In this document: piece after piece, positions 36,501-48,700 of the stretch | How positions within the stretch are numbered: position 1 is the first letter of the stretch | How the letters are laid out: the number at the start of each line of letters is the position of its first letter | Assembly (NCBI GenBank): GCA_027924585.1 | Contig: BSBM01000870.1 | Span: 3,102,001-3,166,000, forward strand | Direction of reading: 5' to 3' | From: Larix kaempferi | Lineage: Eukaryota; Streptophyta; Pinopsida; Pinales; Pinaceae | Length of the DNA: 64,000 nucleotides | Program-made: the position numbers and the translations under genes | Notes under the pieces: generated by a model | The model's database searches: none | Seen by the model: only the letters and a program-made list of their open reading frames with translations | Told to the model about the DNA's origin: nothing

Positions 36501-37989
36501 TCTCCCTTCCCAGACCCTCCTCCTTATCCTCCTCCTCCTCCCACTCCCCCACCCTCCTCCTCCCCATCTCTCCCTCTTCATCTGCTCCCCTCCCATCACC
36601 CACTCCTCCTCCTCCCCCTCTCTCCCTCCTCCTCTACTCCCCTCCCATCACCCACTCCTCCTCCTCCCCCTCCCCCTTCTCCTCCCCCTCCCCCTCCCCC
36701 TTCTCCTCCCCTCCCCTCTTGCCCCTCTCCTCCTTGTCCTCCCACTCACTTTGTCCCTCCTTTCTACCTCCTCCTCCCCTCATTCCCTCCCCACAACCCT
36801 CTCCTCATCCTCCCTACCTCTCTCCCTCCTTCTAATATTATCCCTTCCACTCCCCCCTTTCCCTCCCTCTCCCTTCCACTCCCCCCTTTCCCCTCCCTCT
36901 CCCCTCCCCCTCCTCACTCTCCTCCCTCTCCCTCTTTTCTCCTCCAATCCCTCTCCCCTCCTCCTTCCTATCCTCCCCCTTCCACCATCCCCCTTCCCCT
37001 CCTCCTCCGCCCCTCCTACTCCTCCCCTTCCACCCTCCCCCTCCCTCTCCCTGACTCTCCCTCTTTCTCTACTCCCCTCCCATCACCACACTCCTCCTTC
37101 TCCTCTCCTTCTCTCCCTCCTCCTCTGCTCCCCTCCCATCACCCACCTCCTCCTCATCCCATCCCTTCACCCCCCTCTCTCCTCCCCTTCCCTCTCCCCC
37201 CTCTACTCCTCATCCCATCCCTTCACCCCCCTCTCTCCTCCCCTTCCCTCTCCCCCCTCTACTCCTCATCCTCCCACTCACTTTATCCCTCCTCTATGCC
37301 TCTTGCTCCCCCCGATTCCATTCCCCTCCCCTCTCCCCTCTCCCCCCTCCTTCCCCTCTTCCCTACCTCCTCATCCTCCCCCTCTCCCTTCCTCTAGCCC
37401 CTTCCCATCCTCCTCCACTCCCCCCTCCCTCCCCCGCCTCCCCCCCTCCCCTCTCCCCCCTCTTCTCCTCATCCTCCCACTCCTTTTATCCCTCCTCTTC
37501 ACCTCCTTCCCCCCCTCTCCTCCTCCTACCCCCTCTCCTTCTCCCTTTCATCTCTCCATACTCCCCCCCTCCCCACCTCCCTCCCCTTACCCCCCATTCC
37601 TCCTTCTCCCTCCCCAAGATTCCCCCTTCTCCCTCCCCCCTCCCCTTCTCCCTCTCCCTCTCTCTCTCTCTTTCTCCTCCTCCTCGTCCCCTCTCTCCCC
37701 CTCTCCCTCCTCCTCCCCCCCTCCCCCCCCTAATCTCCCCCCCTCGCCTGTCCCCCCTTCCCCCTTATCCTCCTCCCCCTCTCCTCTCTCTGCCACCCCT
37801 CCTCATCTCCCCTCCCCCACCCCTCCTCTTCCTCACCCCCCTCCCCACACCCTTCCTCCTTCCCACTCCCCCTCCTCCATCCCTTTTCTCCTCTTGGCCC
37901 ATAGCCCCTTGAACCCTCACCCACTCCACATCCCTTCCCTCCCCCACTCCTCCACCTTTTCCTACACCCCATGCATCCTCTACCCTTCA
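33544..37989. repeat. 4.4-kb polypyrimidine/polypurine tract
   Basis: The plus strand is almost only C and T (CCTCC, CTCCC, CCCCT units) with sparse A and very few G. It begins near 33544 and ends near 37989 with sharp edges into AT-rich DNA. Because stop codons need A or G, all plus-strand frames stay open for hundreds of codons (Pro/Ser/Leu-rich) and minus-strand frames give Gly/Glu/Arg-rich products. These are not genes. Internal order exists: an exact 56-bp unit is duplicated at 37151-37262, and CCTCCCACTC with matching flanks recurs near 36286, 36738, 37270 and 37473. Such mirror-rich homopyrimidine DNA can form intramolecular triplexes (H-DNA). Confidence 0.97.
37151..37262. repeat. Exact 56-bp direct duplication inside the polypyrimidine tract
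   Basis: Two identical 56-bp copies (37151-37206 and 37207-37262), each starting TCCTCATCCCATCCCTTCAC. Perfect identity implies recent slippage or unequal exchange, or an assembly artefact. Confidence 0.9.
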
Positions 37990-40542
37990 ATTGTACGCTA
38001 TCCTCATAATACATAATTTTCCACATATATATCTTTTCAAATAACTTTAGAAAGTTTTGTAAATATGTCATAGTATAGTACAAAGAAGATTAAATTAATT
38101 TCAAAATAATAAACTATGAAAATGGTTTAAAAAAATAAAATATGTAAACTACCAAGAATGGATCTCTACTACCAAGTTGGATCTTTGACCATTCTTTAAA
38201 GATTTTAAGATTTAGGGAAATAATCTTTATATATATATATATATATAATTTAATTTAATTAAGATATTTTATTTTTATAATTTTTTTATTAATTTTTTTT
38301 AAATTTTTCATTAAGATTTCATTAAGGACAATGTAATTGTAAAACACTAACAATAAACTAAAAATCTAAATGATATTCACATAAATATTTTCATAAAAAG
38401 TATGAAATAACTCTAAAACCATTTTCATAGAAACGTTACTTAGAAATACTGAAGCAACATAAAACTAAAAATCTAAAAAAATTAGCATGCTCAAAAACCG
38501 TCAATCTAAATATAAAGAGAAGATCGTAATCTATAAACCCAAAAGCGCAAAAAACACAAAACGCAGGGCTGTTAATCTAAATATTATAAGCAGGCATAAG
38601 TGGAATGAGAGTGATGTAACATGGTTTATTGCGCCCAAAGACCTGCAGTTGAAGTGCGATGTGATATGATTTGGTTTGGGCCTAGCTGGGAACAAAACCC
38701 AACCCATTTTGCTTATGGGTTAAGCCACTATAAAGTCTTGTATATCCCCCAAAAAAAATTCAAACCACTCTGCAGAGGTGGAGGCACATACTGCTATAAA
38801 GATCTTATGGTCAGATGAGCGCAGTGCACTATTCCCACATCCTCGCTTGTTAATAGCGACATGAGGCCGCTTCAGGTGTTGCCACTATGCTATAATTATT
38901 CGTCAATGGCGACAAGAGCTTGTCACGGGTTCTTCCACTTGCAGCAAGGCATTAGGCCCCATGAAAGAGCACATAAACTTATTCAGATGGTGCACAAAAA
39001 TCTACACCCAGAATCCAGATGTTTGTATCATGGCAACTGAATTTCGCCACAGTGAAGATCTAGCATGTCGATTGGACCGGTGCCCTTGAAAATTAGGGAC
39101 AAAGTTGATAGAACCCAAAGCACGTAATCCAACACACTTTCTGTTGCTACATGAAACAAATTTTTTATTTTAGTGTACCTATCGCTGTCTTATCGGCTTT
39201 GGAGACGAATACGTTGCACCAGTGAAACCCTATACAAGTACTAAGCAGCTGATATTATCCAGTGTTAGATTTCATCCCATGAATTATTGTGTTATTCTCT
39301 TATGTAGACGACATGAAATGACTAAACCAGCTGTTGCCTCTTACTTGTTCAGGGATTGAGAAACTTAAATGTTTTATTGTTTCGGTAGACGTTATTGCTC
39401 GCCATGAATTCTACGAGTTGCATCTCAGGGTTTCTCTGCTGGCACATAAGACAATGGTACATACACTAAAATTAAAAAAAGAAAAAGAAAAATCACGACG
39501 ATGTAGATTGCGTGGAAAAAGAAGCTTTATTATATTTGATCAGGGTACACAGAATCTTTAACAGCCTGATAACCGGGAAACCATGTGCTTTGTGTCTCTC
39601 CATTTTGCCACTTCTATTTCCTGTTTGAAGGTCTCTGCCCATCATTTTCTCGGATATTCAGTGGAGAGTTCACTCATATGAACATGGCAATGGATTATCT
39701 TAACTTCTAAGATAATATAATAAGCATAAGCAGTAAGTGGAATAATTAGATGTAAAACTCTAAGTGTTTACATTAGTTTAAAGGGATAAAATAAATAGAT
39801 GTAAAGGGCTTATGTAAGTTTCGGTTTATCTATTTGGTGGAGGGATTAAGTTATTAGACATTTACTTTTAATCTTTTAAATTTACAAAAAGTTTGATAAG
39901 ACTTCAATTGAGATATTATGTCGTTGTAATTATATGTTATTTATTTAAAGGAGAAAATAAATAAACATAAATGAAATCACCAGCGTATGGCTTTTGAGAA
40001 CAAAGCAAAACTCAGAGAACATAATAAAAAGCCATTCTACTCATAACAAAACCCAACCCACATCGCAATGCGAACAGAACCCATCCCGCATTGCAACGCC
40101 CAAGACTTGATTAACATAAATGAATGAGATTGCTTCTAAGGGAATAATAATAGAACATACCTGGAATTGAATCCCCACAATTTTTGAGAGAAAACATTGA
40201 TTTCAGTTGCATCATCCTCCTTTCCACCATTCAAGTTCATCCAGCAGCCCAAATTATTTGCCTCTATTTATGTCCAGCCTCCTTAGACATTAAACTACAA
40301 TCGGACATTAAACCATAATCAGATTTTGACGCCCATTAAACCACAATCAAACTAACCCATACTCAGACATTAAACCAAAATTAGATTCAGACACTGGACC
40401 ACTCGAACCCGGAAACCCAAGCATACAAACGCACCAGAGGAGGAAGGAAGAGGTAAATATTTAAATCCAAAATGCACCAGATAAGTTAGCAGATAGAACC
40501 ATTAGCACATGAATCATCTGGTAAATCCAAAATGCTACTCTC
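37990..40542. other. Mixed AT-rich and moderately GC DNA without a recognised gene
   Basis: A short (AT)n run lies at 38229-38247. Between 38900 and 39090 one plus-strand frame is open for about 60 codons (…WRQELVTGSSTCSKAL…) but is unassigned. 40030-40500 contains repeated words such as CAGACATTAAACCA that suggest a small degenerate array. Confidence 0.4.
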
Positions 40543-41295
40543 ATGCTTTTCGTCAGTTATCATGGGGGTCTTCAAATATATGCGAGTGATGATCTAGAGA
40601 TAGTGCGACTCAAGCTGATGCACATAAATCTGTCAGAGAATAGATTTGAAAATGCAACGTCGCTTCTCTGCCATGACAAGATCCCTCTCGCCCTTCGCGG
40701 CCTCTGTAGAAAGAAATCTTCGTTGTTTCCCTTCCACAATGGGCCAGAAAAACATTCCCATAATTTTTCCCATAGAGGAAAATGACGTACCATGGCCAGA
40801 ACCTCATCGAAGCACTTCTTGCTGATGGCTGAATTGCCACTACCAGTACCATGGCCGAAAGAGTCACCACAAATGAAGAAGAAATACTATCTCCAGGCGA
40901 GCCTTCAACACCTACGCATTGTCCACATTCCACCCAATCTCATGCACATTGCAAGAATACCAGATGGTCCCGGGGCCATCTTCCTTCAACTTACATCACC
41001 CAACGAACCACATTTACCAGTATTCATATTCGGACTCGTCAAGCAGCTGTGGCATCTTCGCCAGGACCTCGAATCCCAAATATGGCTTTCGTTTTGTAGT
41101 GCCGGAAAGCAACGCAATAGCTTCAATGGGGCCGATGGTGTTCTTGCATTAGGACATGGCCAGATATCATTTGCTTCACAGATTGATTTCACGTATGACA
41201 ATAACAAATTCTCGTATTGCCTCATCGATCATCTCAACCAACCCTCCATGGATGAACACCGGTTTGGAGAAATGCATAGATACACAAAAACATAG
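40543..41295 (+). pseudogene. Nepenthesin-like (A1 family) aspartic protease pseudogene
   Basis: Two plus-strand frames together give the middle of a plant nepenthesin-type aspartic protease. One frame reads S-T-F-H-P-I-S-C-T-L-Q (about 40922), then Y-Q-Y-S-Y-S-D-S-S-S-S-C-G-I-F-A (41015), equivalent to the family's YxYSYGDxSSTxGxFA block. After a frameshift another frame gives F-N-G-A-D-G-V-L-A-L-G-H-G (41122), I-S-F-A-S-Q and N-K-F-S-Y-C-L-I-D-H-L, the hallmark sequence after the first active site. The catalytic DTGSDL block could not be found in the expected place, and similarity ends before the second catalytic DSG. Sequence from 40543 (L-E-I-V-R-L-K-L-M-H-I) may be the decayed propeptide. 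Live relatives are secreted or plastid proteases; this copy is inactive. The 167-codon plus ORF (40792-41295) and minus-strand frames here are partial or shadow readings. Confidence 0.85.
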
Positions 41296-41391
41296 CACTC
41301 CACAAAGGAGAAAAGCCACCCCCTTAAAGATAGTTAACTAGCCGTTAGAATGCCAGACGATTTCAAAATCAAAAGAGATAGAGACAGTTAA

Positions 41392-41465
41392 ATATTTGAA
41401 TTTAACTACAATTAATTCAAACTCATCCATATTTGAATTTAACTACAGTTAATTCAAACTCATCC
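41392..41465. repeat. 37-bp tandem repeat, two copies
   Basis: ATATTTGAATTTAACTACA starts at 41392 and 41429; the copies differ at one or two positions. Confidence 0.9.
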
Positions 41466-44144
41466 AACGGTGTGTGCTCAAGCACCACCACTCTCGCATA
41501 TCAATTCTACATGGTGTCAATGATAACTTCAACCTAAGTTGTTTGTTTATCCATTTTATCATTAATTTTTTTTCAACTATCCCACAATTTAATTAAGTAA
41601 AAACACGGGTTCAACTTGTGTGGACATAAGCAAACATAGCAATTGTTTAGAGATTACACAAATCTTCAATTTCTTTTGTATCCATGTGACCATGATAACC
41701 TCCTCTAACACCTTAGAAGAAATCCCAATGCAAATTCAAGTGCCATGTCACCAATACCTTGAAACAACTATATGCCATGGCTAGACATCTTTTAACAAAC
41801 CTGAATAACTTGACGCATTGCTACATAAAAAGAAGCAATGAGTGCATAATAATGTAGAGAATTTCAATTAGATAACACCAATAAGAAAGACTTCAATAAG
41901 AAAGTTGAAGATGAGTTCTATGTTACCCTAGCATGATGACAATTTTGAAGTAAATGGAAGATAAACCACAAAATTCACTAACTCTTAAATTGTAGATTAA
42001 GATTAACATATCTATTTTGCAACTCCCAAATTTACAAACTATATCATGTTAAGGCATTGTCTAATTTTTAATATATATGAATCCAAGGTTATAAGGAGTT
42101 AGATTGAAGATGGTGGATCAGACAAGAAATTACTATTTAGATTCAAAGTCCCAAGATTGGATAATGATAAAATTTTATCTCAAATTTATTTAGTAATGTT
42201 CCATGTTTGATATGGTAAGGCCCGTTTCCTTGACCTTGGTCATGGAGCTATTATTTCCTAAATAGAAGAAGGGATTCAATGAGATTTATTCTCTGTCCTA
42301 TACCTTGAGATTTGAGAACCAACAACGTTTGCATCTTAATATTGAGAAACAAACTGCACCACACACAACCCAAACATCAAACTAATACCCAACTTTAATA
42401 TATCTTTACAGATTCAAAAAATTCCAAGGCTAGGATTAATCAACAAATGCTCTAAGTTGTTGAATCCCAAATATCTAGTTTTCAATTAATATTTTTGTTA
42501 TTAAACTCTAGATGAGTACTTAAAATTCAATATTTAGATTAAGGATATTGTTATTTTTAGTTAGATAAATTCAAATTTAGTTTTCAATTTTTTTAAGGAA
42601 TGTTGTTATCTCTGAAAAGTTTAGTTTCAAATTTTAATTTTCAAATAAAATATGAAAAAAGTATAAATAGATTTCAAATTTAAGTTAAGAATTTGTTCCA
42701 TGGATCTAAATCCAAACTCATTGTTAAAATAAAATTCTAACTTTTATAGTTACAATAAATCCTAGTCACCATTGCTGAAAACCTCCATCCTTTTGTGTTT
42801 TTTTGTAATTCTAAGCTGGTGGTCCATAACCTTCCAAAGGAGGCACACCATATGGATGTCTACTTTTATTTAAATTTAAAACTTTTTGATATCACTACGA
42901 GATACTCTTATGATTACTAATCTAAATAAAGCTATAAAAAAAATTAAACATCTCCTCTCTTTTTTGGGTGATGTAATTGACTCAGAGTATGACTCATCTT
43001 ATAATAGAATGTTTTGTTTTTTTTATTTAATATTGATTTTTTTTAATATGTATATGCATTTTTTTTTATAAGATGGTAAAATTTATTATAATTTACTTGT
43101 ATAATTAAAAAAGAGGACAATCATTATTGACATGAAATAAATGTGAATTAACTTATTATATTTATTAAAAAAATCATTTCATAAAAAATAAACCTAGATA
43201 TCCACTCCTAACGTCTTTGTGTATGTCTATATATATATATATATAACTTTAAAAAAATAACATATATTTACATTTTATTTTAAATTATGTAATAAATATA
43301 ATATGAAACTATATATATAATACAAATTTAGAATGTTTTAATTTATATACATATATAACAATTGTTTATTCTATTTACTTCCATATATATAACTTTAAAA
43401 AATAACATATGTTTACATTTGATTTTAAATGATGTAATAAACATAATGCGGAACGATATAAAATGCAAGTTTAAATTATGTCATAAACATAATACATAAT
43501 GTGCAACCATATATAAAATGAAAGTTTAGAATGTTATAATTTATATACATCTTTAAAAGTTGTTTATTTTATTTTGATTTTTGTTTTATGATTTATGATT
43601 TAGTTTAAAATTAATAATGTTAAAGAAATATGTAAATTGAATTAATATATAGAAAAATGTAAATTAAATTATTATGTGAAGGGATTATTAATATAATCAA
43701 CACTATTTTATTAAAATTTATATTATTAAAATTTAGAAGTAAAGAATATTAAAGACACCATTATTATTATTTTAAAATATAAAATAATAATTTATTTATA
43801 TTATTTAATGGTAAAAGATTCAATAAATATAATTTATTAAAATAAATTATATTTAATGATGTGACATATATTTATATCATTTTAATTTATTAAATAATGA
43901 AAATTTTAAATTCAATTTAATTTTTAGGAATTAATAAATTATAATTTTTAATTTATTATTAATATTTTGGTCTATTTGATTTTAAAAAGGAAATGAGTCT
44001 ATACTAAAATAGTTTTTAAGAGAAGCATTCCTAAATCATCATAATTATGGTGAGATAAAATATTAGGAAAGTGAGTATCATGACACATGTTTCGAAATTA
44101 TGTTTTAATGTGGGTACATATTACAATGATATATAAACACAATC

Positions 44145-44148
<4 letters not shown>
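41466..44148. other. AT-rich non-coding DNA
   Basis: Very AT-rich, with short TA runs at 43228-43245 and repeated ATATATAACTTTAAAAAATAAC blocks near 43240 and 43390. No gene recognised. Confidence 0.45.

Positions 44149-44195
<47 letters not shown>
44149..44195. repeat. (AT)n microsatellite, 47 bp
   Basis: Uninterrupted TA dinucleotides. Confidence 0.95.
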
Positions 44196-44198
<3 letters not shown>

Positions 44199-44527
44199 CA
44201 TTTATATTTTTATGGATATTTAATTGTCTAATTTTCTTTCTTGGAAGAGGGTTGAATTTCACATTAATAGATTGGCAATTCATAAGAATGAGTTATCTAT
44301 AATAACTTTGTTCTCTTACAAGTCTTGGAATATCAATGAATTATTAAGGCCCAATAATAAATAAATATTCATTTTTTTTTATGTTTTTATTTTCCAAAGT
44401 TTTGTGAGAATTATTTTAGAGATGATTCTTGTCACATTCATGAAATGAAAAAGCAAGTGTGATGTCTATAGTGTAGAAGATAATTCTAGTTAATAGACAT
44501 GAAATATTCAAGCTTGTCATAGGTGTT

Positions 44528-44985
44528 GTATATAAGCATGGATTCGATGGAATATTGAGAAGATACGTCTCACCAACATACACTAAGAATTCAATAATGG
44601 AATTACATTATGGATTCATGTGAATACATTGCTCTATAACAAGCACACCATAGAGGATTTTTTGTTTAGGACTATGGTGGTTGGCTATGTTTGAGAATTG
44701 TTCCAAGTTGGTGAGGAAATGTGGGTAGTGTTATACTATAACTCACAAGCTACATGTAGGTGGTTTTCACACATTGAATCCCATAATGCCTATCTATCCT
44801 TTTTAGCATTGGGGATAGGAATTCATTTGCCATTTTGTGCTAGTAAATATAATGAAAGGAAAATGCAAGTATATCATTATAATGGAAAACTTATTTACGA
44901 AGTGGAAAAATATGAGACCTATCTTTCATTAGTTTCAAAGTCACATGATGATAATAAGAAGGGGGCTCCCAAGAGGAAAACTTGA
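44528..44985 (+). pseudogene. Ty3/Gypsy integrase remnant (zinc finger and start of catalytic core)
   Basis: The plus frame starting at 44528 reads V-Y-K-H-G-F-D-G-I-L-R-R, then E-L-H-Y-G-F, I-H-C-S-I, R-I-F-C-L-G-L-W-W and F-E-N-C-S-K-L-V-R-K-C. This fits the Gypsy integrase HHCC zinc finger (H…H…WWP…C…C). Further on are H-W-G-stop-E-F-I (normally WGLDFIG) and L-F-T-K-W (normally DYFTKW), the entry to the catalytic core. In-frame stops replace Gly, Arg, Gln and other codons. A 95-codon ORF (44698-44985) in another frame is a shadow of this. No LTRs or other pol parts were found nearby. Confidence 0.82.
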
Positions 44986-46318
44986 ATTGATTCAAATTAT
45001 AAAATTGATGTCTAATTTTTAATATGCCAATATAGTAGTGTGCAAATATTCCCTTTTATGCCTAATTTGAATGTTGAAAGGATAGATATTATGGATGGAT
45101 AAACATGGAAAATAAGGCATACAAGGGGATAGGTAAATTAAGATACATATAGAGATAAAATTTGATCTAGATTTCCTTCCAAGCACTCATGTTGTATTTC
45201 CTCCTTTCATCTAAAGTGAAGTGGTTTTTGATGCGATTTGATAAATTATCTTTATGTTTATTTAAATGATGAAAATAATATTTATGGATACAAGTTGGAT
45301 GTGATCAGAGGATACCAGTTGGAAGTGATTTGGTCTCAAGGGATCATGGTATCAAGGTATTGGTGAAGGTATCAAGGTATTAGTGAAGGTATCAATGAAG
45401 GTCTCAGTGAAGGTATCAAGGTATCATGTGACTAAGAGAAAATATATTTCCAACTTTGGCATGATGAGGAGGAGCAAGGATGTGGGGTGAGGAAATATGT
45501 TTCAAATTATATTTTTGCACATTATGTTTTTGTACATCTCAATAGTTAAAAGTTGTATGGTAACAGAGGTTATAGAGCGAGTAGAGTTCTCATAGTTCAT
45601 ATCCAAACCTTTTCAGGGGAACCATCCATGTTATTATTGCCAACATATAAGATAGTCAATTAGGCATCTTCGATGAAGGAATTTTATTAGTGGGCATGTT
45701 CAAGCTAATGAGGGTCACTTTTGGCGTGTTAGATGCAATAGAAAACTGAAAAATCAGGCATCCCTCAACTTACATGGTTTTTTTGAGATACTTACACAAG
45801 ATATATTCCATCAAGTAAAAAATATGAAACATAGAAAATTGAGTCATGTTTCCGAATATATAAGTTTTAAGTATTGAAATTTTACATAACTATGTCAAAT
45901 TTCATGTTTTCTAACGGTCAATTTTTATTTTTTTGTCAAATGATAAGGTATATGCTTTTGTGGGTGCATCCTTTCAATGTCTAAATCATGGTTTCGGGCT
46001 ACAAAAATTGGTAGACATCCGTAGAACCCATAGCACTAGTGCAATGCTATCGGGCGGTGCTAGTGCATGAGCCTGTGGACTATGCTCTGCATCAACGATG
46101 CAAAGGTATTCAACCTCGTTCCCTTCTTGTAGCAGTTACAAGTTTTAAAATCATTAAAAATATTAGCAATATATATGTGTATAGTAAGGAAAAATAATTT
46201 ACAAATTACACTAAATTGTTAACCACTTACTTACCTGTGTAAAATAAGTAGTGAAGGTATCATCTGTTTGGACAGGACCAAAGAAAGGATGACCACATAC
46301 TGTGCATGGGTGGGGCTA
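44986..46318. other. Non-coding DNA; small GGTATCAAG repeat cluster
   Basis: At 45340-45430, words such as GGTATCAAGGTATTAGTGAA recur several times with a period of about 20 bp. The remainder shows no gene. The Gypsy relic may extend into the first part but is unreadable. Confidence 0.45.
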
Positions 46319-46888
46319 TCAGCTGTGCTCATGAGGTGCAGGTCTAGTTCCACTACTAGATTCTCTTTGACCACTGTAAGGTGGTTTCTCTACCCCACCA
46401 AGAGGTGGTGGATCTACCCCACCGATAGGTGGTGGCTCTACTCCATCCATAGATGGTGGCTCTGGTGGCCCTGCCTAGTATGTACCTTGAATTTACGTGC
46501 TATGGCGAACAACTGCATGTGCCAACACTAGGAAGGACTCTTGTGTCTTTGGGACCAACTGATGTGTAGGAAACACATCTTTCCTAGGTAACTTCCTGTG
46601 AGGTGGAGATATAGGGCGATTGGAATCTATATGCCTCACATTGGGACATTGCTCAGGCATCCCCATCCCAATGCCCTGGTACTCCAAGATATCAAAATAG
46701 TTAACATGCTTCCCCATCACAAATTTTGTGTACATCTTTCTCAGAAAATATAGAGGCATTTCCCTCTTGTTGTGTAGTGGTGCATCAAACACCATGTACC
46801 ATTGGTCTATCCAGGTATCTATGAATGGTTGATATGTACACCAATCAATAGAAATGTGCCTTTTATTTGCATTCAGGATTTCACCCAT
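46319..46888 (-). pseudogene. Decayed ORF of unknown family with Pro/Gly-rich tail
   Basis: The minus strand from an acceptor-like site (TCTTTTCCCTCTTTAG, about 46900) reads R-D-P-R-M-G-E-I-L-N-A-N-K-R-H, then D-W-C-T-Y-Q-P-F-I-D-T-W-I-D-Q-W-Y-M and on to R-H-S-T-stop at 46493. The same frame continues past TAA and a further TAG into A-G-P-P-E-P-P-S-M-D-G-V-E-P-P-P and two more G-G-V-x-P-P-P-like units, ending at TGA 46319-46321. Three consecutive Pro-rich repeats in frame suggest real former coding sequence. I do not recognise the family. It may be a host gene fragment or an accessory ORF of a mobile element. Confidence 0.5.
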
Positions 46889-46898
46889 CCGTGGATCT

Positions 46899-47234
46899 CT
46901 AAAGAGGGAAAAGATATGTTGTTTTGAGATTTTTCAACTTCTTAACTTCTTTGTAGCTAAGTCCATCCTCATATTGTTGCCTCTTTCTTTCTTTGAATGT
47001 GTAAATATCTTGCAGTACACCATTAGACCTACTAAAGGTCTCTATCATTGCATCCAAATTGGATGCAAGCATAAGATGCCTATCATCAACAATAGTAATT
47101 GAGGCTCGAATTTCTCTGAGCCTTTGGATTTCACTTTGGATTTTTGAGTGTGAATCCATGGTCATCACTGCAATCAAAAAATTAAAAAACAAATCATTAG
47201 AAATGTATACATGTGCTATAATGACATCTCTCAA
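46899..47234 (-). pseudogene. Upstream ORF, possible first exon of the unknown decayed gene
   Basis: Minus-strand frame with M-T-M-D-S-H-S-K-I-Q-S-E-I-Q-R-L-R, a charged helix-rich segment likely to form a coiled coil (…LREIRASI…ASNLDAMIETFSRS…). It runs into a pyrimidine-rich tract ending TTTAG directly before the frame at 46888, so the two ORFs could be exons around a short intron. The donor site is not clear. No family recognised. Confidence 0.4.
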
Positions 47235-48536
47235 AAATGAAAAATGTACAAACTTTGTGCAAGAACTATTACATTACAAACATAAATATCATCTCAGGAA
47301 TACATTACAAACATAAATATCATTCATATGACCATTGCAGGCATACATTATGGGTTCTCGTGGGCATAAGGGTGGAGACCATGTGGGCATAAAGAAGAGT
47401 CTGAAATATCATTTGTAAATCTATGGTTGTTGCGGTGTTGGTGCATCCCAATCAGTTGTAGCTGACAGAATTATCTTGTGAATAGGATTGTCATTGATGA
47501 CAACATTAATGAAAAAGGTGTAAATGGCATGATGACAAGCAAACAAGGTGACTTGACAAGGACTTGGAAAAGACAAGAAAAAAGACAAGGTGATGGGCAT
47601 TGGCACACCTAATGAGTCAAATGACCCATACTGTGGTCATTTGGAGTTGGTCCTAAAACCCTAGACAAGGATGACTTTCAGATAACAAGTGACATGAACA
47701 AAGAAACATGAAGTGAACAAAGAATCTAGAAGTTGACACTTGGCAAGGATATTGGGGGCATCCCTTATGGCATCTGCGGGCATCAAGAAATGAAGCTGAT
47801 AAACATGTGAGCATGTGGACAAGGTGACATGGGGGCATTGTTGGGTGCGTGAGCTATCTCAAAGAAAACACCTAATATTTAATTATCGACCAGGGTTGGT
47901 AATCTTAGAGTTGAGGAAAAGAATATGCTAAGGTAGAATGGCATCTAAGATTTCGGCTTGTCAGACCTTAAAAATATTTAATAAAGAAAAGATCGAAAGA
48001 TCTTTCAAAATGAAAAACCGATTCAAACTTCATAAAAACAGTAAAAATAACTAAATCAAACTTAGTTAAACAGATGAACTAGAATAGCATTAAATCATAC
48101 TACTCTATCTTATAATTGAATAATGGAAATTGATTGAAAAGCAAACTATGAATTATGAAAATGGAAACTATACAATTTCAGATTCTAATCTAAGAATTAG
48201 AAAACAAATATAAACAAATTAGAGACCTATCTATTAAATGGATTAATTTAATGATAAATTACATAACCAGAAAGCTATGCTAATCAAATAAAATTAAAAC
48301 TATTAAATAACTTCAACAACTAATTCAAGAAAAACATCTATTCCCATGTAATAGGAACTGGAGTGAATGTATCATAATGGCTTTCAAATGTAATAACAAA
48401 ACAAAATGGAAGTAAATCTAATCTAACTTCAACAAAGAGATGTAAACTACAAAGCGACAAATTATAGTTAACTTTAAACATTCTTAACTATATACTATCC
48501 ATGAGCAGAATAATAATATAAAACCAATGAAAACTA
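47235..48536. other. Non-coding DNA
   Basis: 47340-47860 has recurring words (GACAAGGTGA, GGGCAT, ATGTGGGCAT) suggesting an old repeat. From about 47900 the plus strand becomes strongly A-rich. No gene recognised. Confidence 0.4.
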
Positions 48537-48700
48537 GAAGCAAGTAGAAAACTTATTAAAGATTATTACTTTTGAACTTGATTTGGAAGCAAGTAGAAAA
48601 CTTGATAAAAATATTTATATAGAATCAAGTAGAAAACTTGATAAAAATATTACTTTAGAAGCAAGTAGAAAACTTGATAAAGATATTAATTCTGAATCCA
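48537..48700. repeat. 36-bp tandem repeat (three units plus one offset copy)
   Basis: CAAGTAGAAAACTTGATAAA begins at 48590, 48626 and 48662 (36-bp period), with an earlier copy at 48541. A plus-strand frame translates it as 12-residue repeats (E-A-S-R-K-L-D-K-N-I-x-x). The frame is short and isolated; more likely a minisatellite than a gene. Confidence 0.85.

Noticed and set aside
34124-38016. Plus-strand ORFs of 387, 434, 474 and 421 codons, Pro/Ser/Leu-rich, and Gly/Glu/Arg-rich minus-strand frames
   Set aside because: They lie wholly in the polypyrimidine tract, overlap in several frames and exist because stop codons require A or G. No domain or start context.
38640-38900. snRNA-type promoter (TCCCACATC-like box and TATAAAG)
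   Set aside because: Order and spacing of the boxes do not fit a plant U-snRNA promoter, and no snRNA sequence follows on either strand.
40572-40933. Minus-strand ORFs opposite the protease relic
   Set aside because: Antisense shadows without similarity; the plus strand carries the family motifs.
44698-44985. 95-codon plus-strand ORF
   Set aside because: Shadow of the Gypsy integrase relic, which is in another frame with recognisable motifs.
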